The notes under the pieces are model-generated. The model worked only from the letters and a program-made list of their open reading frames with translations. It made no database searches and was not told the DNA's origin. From Candidatus Aenigmatarchaeota archaeon (GTDB taxonomy: Archaea; Aenigmatarchaeota; Aenigmatarchaeia; CG10238-14; SCSR01), in NCBI GenBank assembly GCA_016177025.1, contig JACOWB010000009.1:1-39560 (forward strand): a DNA stretch of 39,560 nt, read 5' to 3'. Below are positions 39,201 to 39,560 of the stretch, piece after piece. Position 1 is the first letter of the stretch; every line of letters starts with the position of its first letter. The translations under genes and the position numbers were made by a program.

Positions 39201-39560
39201 TTAAGTGTTATTTCGGTGTTGGGAACCCTGTTTGACACGTTAATGTAAGCGTCCCCGCCGCTATAAGTTACATTCGTCTGAGCCAGTCCATGGACATCTA
39301 TATCAACCATCGTACCGTCAATCGTGAAACAGTCTCCTGTCCTTCCCAGCTCAGTACAGATATCGGTGACCCTTAGTGTGAAGTTGTGTCCTGATGACAC
39401 TATAGCTTGCGTGGATGTATTGAGTTGAATATCAGTGTTGTTGGTGGAGTTTATGTAGCCATCCCTTGAAATGGTCAGATTAACAGCAGCATCTGATATG
39501 TTATAATAGTATGCATTGCCTGATGTTGTGTTAGGCGTGGAGTTCGTGTTTGTGTCATTG
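36293..39560 (-). CDS. Giant repeat-containing cell-surface protein (N-terminus beyond the window)
   Basis: The track starts at 39400 with a GTG, but the frame stays open to the right edge (reading NDTNTNSTPNT...), so the gene is partial, with more than 1,080 residues here. At least eight ~85-110-residue units repeat a plan: a strand like FTVRV or YTVRV, a 'DE-L' or 'TE' turn, a middle, and a 'GYVN-S'/'GFVN-S' strand ending in a polar NxS/T-rich run. Three units carry a cysteine pair after the first strand (DICTELGRTGDCF, IMCDELNATCF, SLCTETNSTCL). The C-terminal ~200 residues hold an Ig-like domain (VPTITIVAPTNTS...) with a Cys pair. The sequence is extremely rich in NxS/T sequons. It resembles carboxypeptidase-regulatory-like beta repeats, so a surface-layer or adhesin role is inferred. 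No C-terminal anchor is present. Confidence 0.85.
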   Translation of the reverse strand, partial: NDTNTNSTPNTTSGNAYYYNISDAAVNLTISRDGYINSTNNTDIQLNTSTQAIVSSGHNFTLRVTDICTELGRTGDCFTIDGTMVDIDVHGLAQTNVTYSGGDAYINVSNRVPNTEITLNASKDGFVNRSIAVRVNQTNQTTVVFNSTSATGATTNRTDGLNFTVRVYAVYDELGARNFTINATDRLGQLDGGGVEAGIDVFGQLNQSNYFGPWAYVNATGTAPIVISAYLGNQSFVNSSVEVTPNATRQTLLLFNSTNNVNADVLASGLRYITKVTVTDELSSARFFTAENNTVTIALNISQNGIARTTDVNSSNVFYFSNQTGRLPGYVNVTVARPGFINTSSVDQPINATNQSTLTIQMPFNLKVATQDELANDFQASAVNFSLNNSILDSGFAYVNMSKRGWIDNSTNSSGITMTPINTSLQALANVSLAYTVRVDIMCDELNATCFNINGSTDWDGSGGAAASGIITNYSAGFGGRAFIAAPNGTNTSITAFARGYVNTSTWFIPDASSRNATVAFNTTPNSTTGVNASALPFTVRVISLCTETNSTCLNINGSLNLPSYGGVELAGNTSRYRNSIGYIPVPRTSSVTITVFGPGYVNASNTSVTPTSGTVPINVTFNATTTALKYSLIVNMTDEVNGTGNMGTGLRMTLNGTPGAENKDFFRNSSTSNIYYLNATNSSLEGSANLTFSRDGYINLTRNNTPVNSASQASLSIGLPFSVKVTLQNSDGGTITGLRAVVVDGGSPSGTFKATDGNTTGTRNGASISGDTNTSADGFIYWALNQSNVSGTVDAYVEDGTGVYKTWNSKTGQNINFTTQLSLISANSLEFFSDNTVPTITIVAPTNTSNVTTTTPAFTFIVYDNSSVSGNSGVKFDSIFVNNSGFNRDNDCTIISAYNVTCTSTLALLTDSANNTIIVTAQDRALNNATRSITYVGVDTLAGVTATLNTSDTSGIADGTYANGWSFTFNITLGSSTSNATDVNATAVKVANWTCTSCSTSSSIITTGNTIMNYTISNGTAATYYVSHDYNTTDTIYPLRDLHSTSVPINGTVTVYVKIPAATLPGTYSTTFTFGSWSVALTGGNPS

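Noticed and set aside
1-39560. Insertion sequence or transposase
   Set aside because: No transposase motif or terminal inverted repeats with target duplications were seen; the only element-like signature is the tRNA-Val partial duplication.

Overview
The window reads as a compact archaeal chromosome segment. The markers are FtsZ, an SMC/ScpA/ScpB set, a Sec61-beta gene, an eS26-like ribosomal protein, RtcB with archease, an archaeal-type RNase P RNA, class III signal-peptide pilins, a crenarchaeal-type phosphoglucose/phosphomannose isomerase, intron-containing tRNAs and TATA boxes about 20-30 nt before many start codons (leaderless mRNAs). Short genes, noncanonical tRNA introns and many lineage-specific small proteins fit a DPANN-type archaeon best, but the sequence alone does not fix the phylum.

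Layout. 1-1139: the start of an ArsR-like regulator that runs off the left edge, then a reading frame interrupted by two in-frame stop codons. 1177-2340: malic enzyme. 2341-4467: a cell-division neighbourhood with a repeat-rich ftsZ leader, ftsZ, a 21-residue acidic micro-ORF and a convergent PRC-barrel gene. 4556-6200: a palindromic operator candidate, tRNA-Ser with a noncanonical intron, an orphan HicB-like protein, a membrane-anchored methyltransferase and a lone RnfD/NqrB-like membrane protein. 6220-9175: pilin-LamG protein, tRNA-Val with a D-arm intron, a DUF5667-like protein bounded by a decayed second tRNA-Val copy, a membrane protein and a secreted matrixin-like protease. 9228-10156: RNase P RNA, a PIN-like protein and Sec61-beta (the last missing from the ORF track).

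10158-16447: M1 aminopeptidase, a hypothetical protein and a base-excision-repair group (endonuclease III, PolX, endonuclease IV). 16406-21824 (minus): a run built around RtcB and archease, with a pterin-dehydratase-like protein, a zinc-ribbon microprotein, a UPF0173 hydrolase and three uncharacterised proteins. The RNA-ligation enzymes fit with the three intron-bearing tRNAs in the same window. 21863-27014: an eS26-like protein followed by a type IV pilus/Tad-like assembly set (ATPase, two separate platform proteins) and two convergent pilins. 27109-30372: membrane-anchored bifunctional-nuclease domain protein, tRNA-Arg with a canonical intron, sugar-phosphate isomerase, EamA transporter and DUF357 protein.

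30441-34461: a chromosome-organisation cluster, SMC (with unusually short arms), ScpA, a Cas2/PaaX-like 69-residue protein and ScpB. The Cas2-like gene has an 18-bp palindrome in its promoter that is almost identical to one upstream of the PRC-barrel gene 29 kb away. 34442-39560 (minus): a KaiC-like ATPase and a cell-surface pair, namely a very large repeat protein rich in N-glycosylation sequons (runs off the right edge) and a Ser/Thr-rich membrane-anchored protein.
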